Source of the DNA: Plasmodiophora brassicae
Lineage: Eukaryota; Endomyxa; Phytomyxea; Plasmodiophorida; Plasmodiophoridae
Direction of reading: 5' to 3'
Assembly: GCA_039704465.1 (NCBI GenBank)
Contig: JASFAU010000004.1
Coordinates: 1,550,001 to 1,614,000, forward strand
Length of the DNA stretch: 64,000 nucleotides
Shown: in pieces, positions 62,227-64,000 of the stretch
Layout of the letters: each line of letters starts with the position of its first letter
How positions within the stretch are numbered: position 1 is the first letter of the stretch
Notes under the pieces: model-generated
Seen by the model: the letters and a program-made list of their open reading frames with translations, nothing else
Told to the model about the DNA's origin: nothing
Databases searched by the model: none
Position numbers and translations under genes: made by a program

Positions 62227-62738
62227 GTCCATGCCTCAGTTTGCATTCCCGAGCTGTCGCCTGCAACTGTCTGACAATCCGTTTGTTCAGGGGCGTGCGC
62301 CTGCGAGTCGAGTACGTCCTGGGTGCCTATCGTCACTGTCGTTGTCCGCCGTCGGCCTCGGCCTGTGCAACCGCCCAAATGGCCAGTCGTCTGTGCGTTC
62401 TACGCGCGCCCTGTATTCTGCAGCGGGATCGAATACACGAACGCATCGTCGTGCGCCGTGTCGGATCGTCACGACGGGCGTGATGAGTCACGAGTACGGC
62501 AGGCAGACATCGGGCGGTCGTGACGCACGTCGCGCGCTTGCGAATCGGCGCCCGACGTGCCGTGATTCACGCCATGGGACGTGGCAGGTTTCGAGTGGCA
62601 CGACGGCCGTGACGTCATGCGCCTGGCCCGGCCGTGTGTGTCGGCCTGGAATCACCCCGCCCGGGAATCACTCGCGAAATCTTCGTCTCGTACCGACAGC
62701 TCGACAAGCAGTACTAGGGCCCCTCGGCAACGATAGCC
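62227..62738. other. Intergenic, 512 bp, no gene seen
   Basis: The long open plus frame through here (from 62231) has a composition unlike local proteins and crosses into the next gene in another frame; I do not accept it. Confidence 0.45.
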
Positions 62739-63302
62739 ATGTCCGCTGTCCGACTCCTGTTGGTCGCTCTCGTCGCCGGTCTCGTTGTCGCCGACCACTG
62801 GGGTCACGACCACGATGGGGACGACTTCCACGGGCACGGCCACGACGATCACGACCACGACCACGAGGATGATGTCGACGACTGGCACAAGCACATGAAC
62901 GAGGTGCACCGTGACGTCGACGGCAACCTGCTGCACAACAACGTCGACTACGACCACATTGACGATATCGACGAAGGTCAGCACCTGGAGCACGAGCGCA
63001 AGCACCACCACTCGCACACGCCCCACAACGACCTGGACATCAAGGACATCCACGAAGACATTGTCACGCCCGACGAGCAGCACCACGTCGAGAACGAACT
63101 GACCGAGCACCACCACCGCAACGACAACGACGAGCACGTGCACGGCGAGTACGGCGAGATGATGGACCACGGCGACATGATCCCGTACCTGCACGACCCG
63201 GCCATGGGCGGGCAGGGACACGAAGACGGCGTCGACGCGGACGGGTGGGAGGCCGGCCACGACCACGAGCACGAGCACGGGCACGACCACGAACACTGGT
63301 AA
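62739..63302 (+). CDS. Secreted His/Asp/Glu-rich protein (probable metal binder)
   Basis: Single exon, 187 residues, ATG at 62739. A signal peptide (SAVRLLLVALVAGLVVA) is followed by a mature part made largely of His, Asp and Glu: HDHDGDDFHGHGHDDHDHDH near the start, HHHSHTPHND mid-way and a terminal (HDHEHEHGHDHEHW) block. Cys is absent. Such composition suits binding of zinc, copper or nickel outside the cell or in a secretory compartment (inference). No homologous family recognised; low complexity makes it fast-evolving. Confidence 0.75.
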   Translation: MSAVRLLLVALVAGLVVADHWGHDHDGDDFHGHGHDDHDHDHEDDVDDWHKHMNEVHRDVDGNLLHNNVDYDHIDDIDEGQHLEHERKHHHSHTPHNDLDIKDIHEDIVTPDEQHHVENELTEHHHRNDNDEHVHGEYGEMMDHGDMIPYLHDPAMGGQGHEDGVDADGWEAGHDHEHEHGHDHEHW

Positions 63303-63685
63303 CCGCTATTACCATTGGGAATAAACTTCGCGGTCGAACGCGTCCTCAGCTCGACGGTGTGCCCTCTGGCGTCCTGTTTTATTGGGCGATCGTTGGATTT
63401 CAGCAAGTCTCGAAAGAGAGGTTCACGCTGCTCCTTTGGCGGTTGGCATGACGCAATGGTGTTCGTGAAGGGGTTTGGGCACCGGTCGTGCCTGTTGTGC
63501 TCGGCGAACGCGATGCTTTGACAACTTCAGCTAGTGGCATTTCTGGAGACGCCAGCAGGGCAGGCAGACGTGCATGTGCAAGTTGGCCGGAAGGTGTATA
63601 TATATATGTAGCTACAGTATACTTAATAGTCGGGTCTGGATCGCGGCCAGCCTACACGATCTGCACGTCACTGGCGTAACGTGAC
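63303..63685. other. Intergenic, 383 bp, no gene seen
   Basis: Convergent 3' flanks of the His-rich and RING genes. A (TA)n tract (TATATATATATG) is at about 63598-63609. Confidence 0.5.
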
Positions 63686-64000
63686 TCACGACGGGACCGG
63701 TTCCGCCAGCGGTAATTGATACCTGCAGGTAGGGCAGGTATTCCGCATCTCCAGCCACGGGACGATGCAGCCTTTGTGGAAGATGTGCTGGCATGGCAGT
63801 TTCGTAGCCGTGGCCTCTATGCAGAACGCTTCTCGGCATACGACACAGGACGTATCGTCGGTCTGGACCTCGATCTCCTCCAGGGCCTCGATCGCCTTCA
63901 CGTCCGTCTTCCTGGACAGCTCGTCGTCGTCGTCGGTCGGGCCGCCATGGACGAACACGAACTGCACCAGGAAGATGAAGGCAGGGCGAGCGAGGTGGGC
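63686..64000 (-). CDS. RING-H2 finger protein, C-terminal part (5' end outside window)
   Basis: The minus frame is open to the window edge and ends at 63686. It holds a complete C3H2C3 RING: CVVCREAF, then LPCQHIFHKGCIVPWLE and TCPTCR, followed by a short tail ending PVPS. An acidic/Lys stretch (DDDDELSRKTDVKAIEAL) precedes it. Spacing and the CIVPWL element resemble RNF115/RNF126-type E3 ubiquitin ligases. A CAG near 63970 could be an intron acceptor, so the first residues at the edge are uncertain. Confidence 0.8.
   Translation of the reverse strand, partial: AHLARPAFIFLVQFVFVHGGPTDDDDELSRKTDVKAIEALEEIEVQTDDTSCVVCREAFCIEATATKLPCQHIFHKGCIVPWLEMRNTCPTCRYQLPLAEPVPS

Noticed and set aside
62231..62872. 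213-codon plus frame
   Set aside because: Composition is unlike local proteins and it overlaps the His-rich gene in another frame.

Overview
This 64 kb window is nuclear DNA from a gene-dense, GC-rich unicellular eukaryote. I rebuilt about 36 protein genes by eye and found no rRNA, tRNA or CRISPR array. Many genes are split by very small introns (mostly 46-83 nt) with GTACG/GTAAG donors, CTGAC/CTAAC-like branch points and CAG/TAG acceptors. All coding joins given below keep the frame. Codons favour G or C at the third position, (GTC)n runs are common, and several divergent pairs share promoters of 60-120 bp. The gene set (ORC1, RecQ, BRWD, Integrator, VAC14, AMPK gamma, PEX11, class C GPCR, DYW-type PPR proteins) fits a free-living aerobic protist with mitochondria, peroxisomes and organellar RNA editing. 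I cannot name the lineage.

Layout. 1-6 kb: tail of a membrane protein, a SET-domain protein, and two GIY-YIG/zinc-knuckle paralogues with a decayed remnant between them. 6-17 kb: a putative mitochondrial Tim44/mL45-like protein, a TPR protein, an RRM protein, PEX11, a DTW-domain tRNA modifier, ATAD5/Elg1, AMPK gamma, a Nab2/ZC3H14-like protein and an EF-hand protein. 17-25 kb: a 1614-residue low-complexity protein (7 exons), COA5/PET191 and a lysophospholipid acyltransferase. 25-36 kb: a BRWD/PHIP-like protein, an orphan gene, ARF, two tetraspan proteins flanking a DHHC-family palmitoyltransferase, and a CaMK-like kinase with a 10-nt microexon. 36-53 kb: a secreted B-lectin, a 1322-residue DYW PPR protein, a chimeric receptor (bacterial-type solute-binding ectodomain on a class C 7TM), a small membrane protein, ORC1, a 0.67 kb foldback element, a TRF4-type poly(A) polymerase and a second DYW PPR protein. 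53-64 kb: a 14-exon RecQ helicase, VAC14, eIF3h divergent from an INTS8-like gene, a secreted His/Asp-rich protein and a RING-H2 gene running off the end.

Functional links: ATAD5, ORC1 and RecQ act in replication and genome maintenance. The two DYW proteins, COA5 and the Tim44/mL45-like protein point to organelle gene expression and respiratory assembly. VAC14, ARF, the acyltransferase and the palmitoyltransferase concern membranes. Genes of one pathway are not arranged in operons; shared divergent promoters are the only visible organisation. All function calls rest on motifs recognised by eye, and exon boundaries are predictions.
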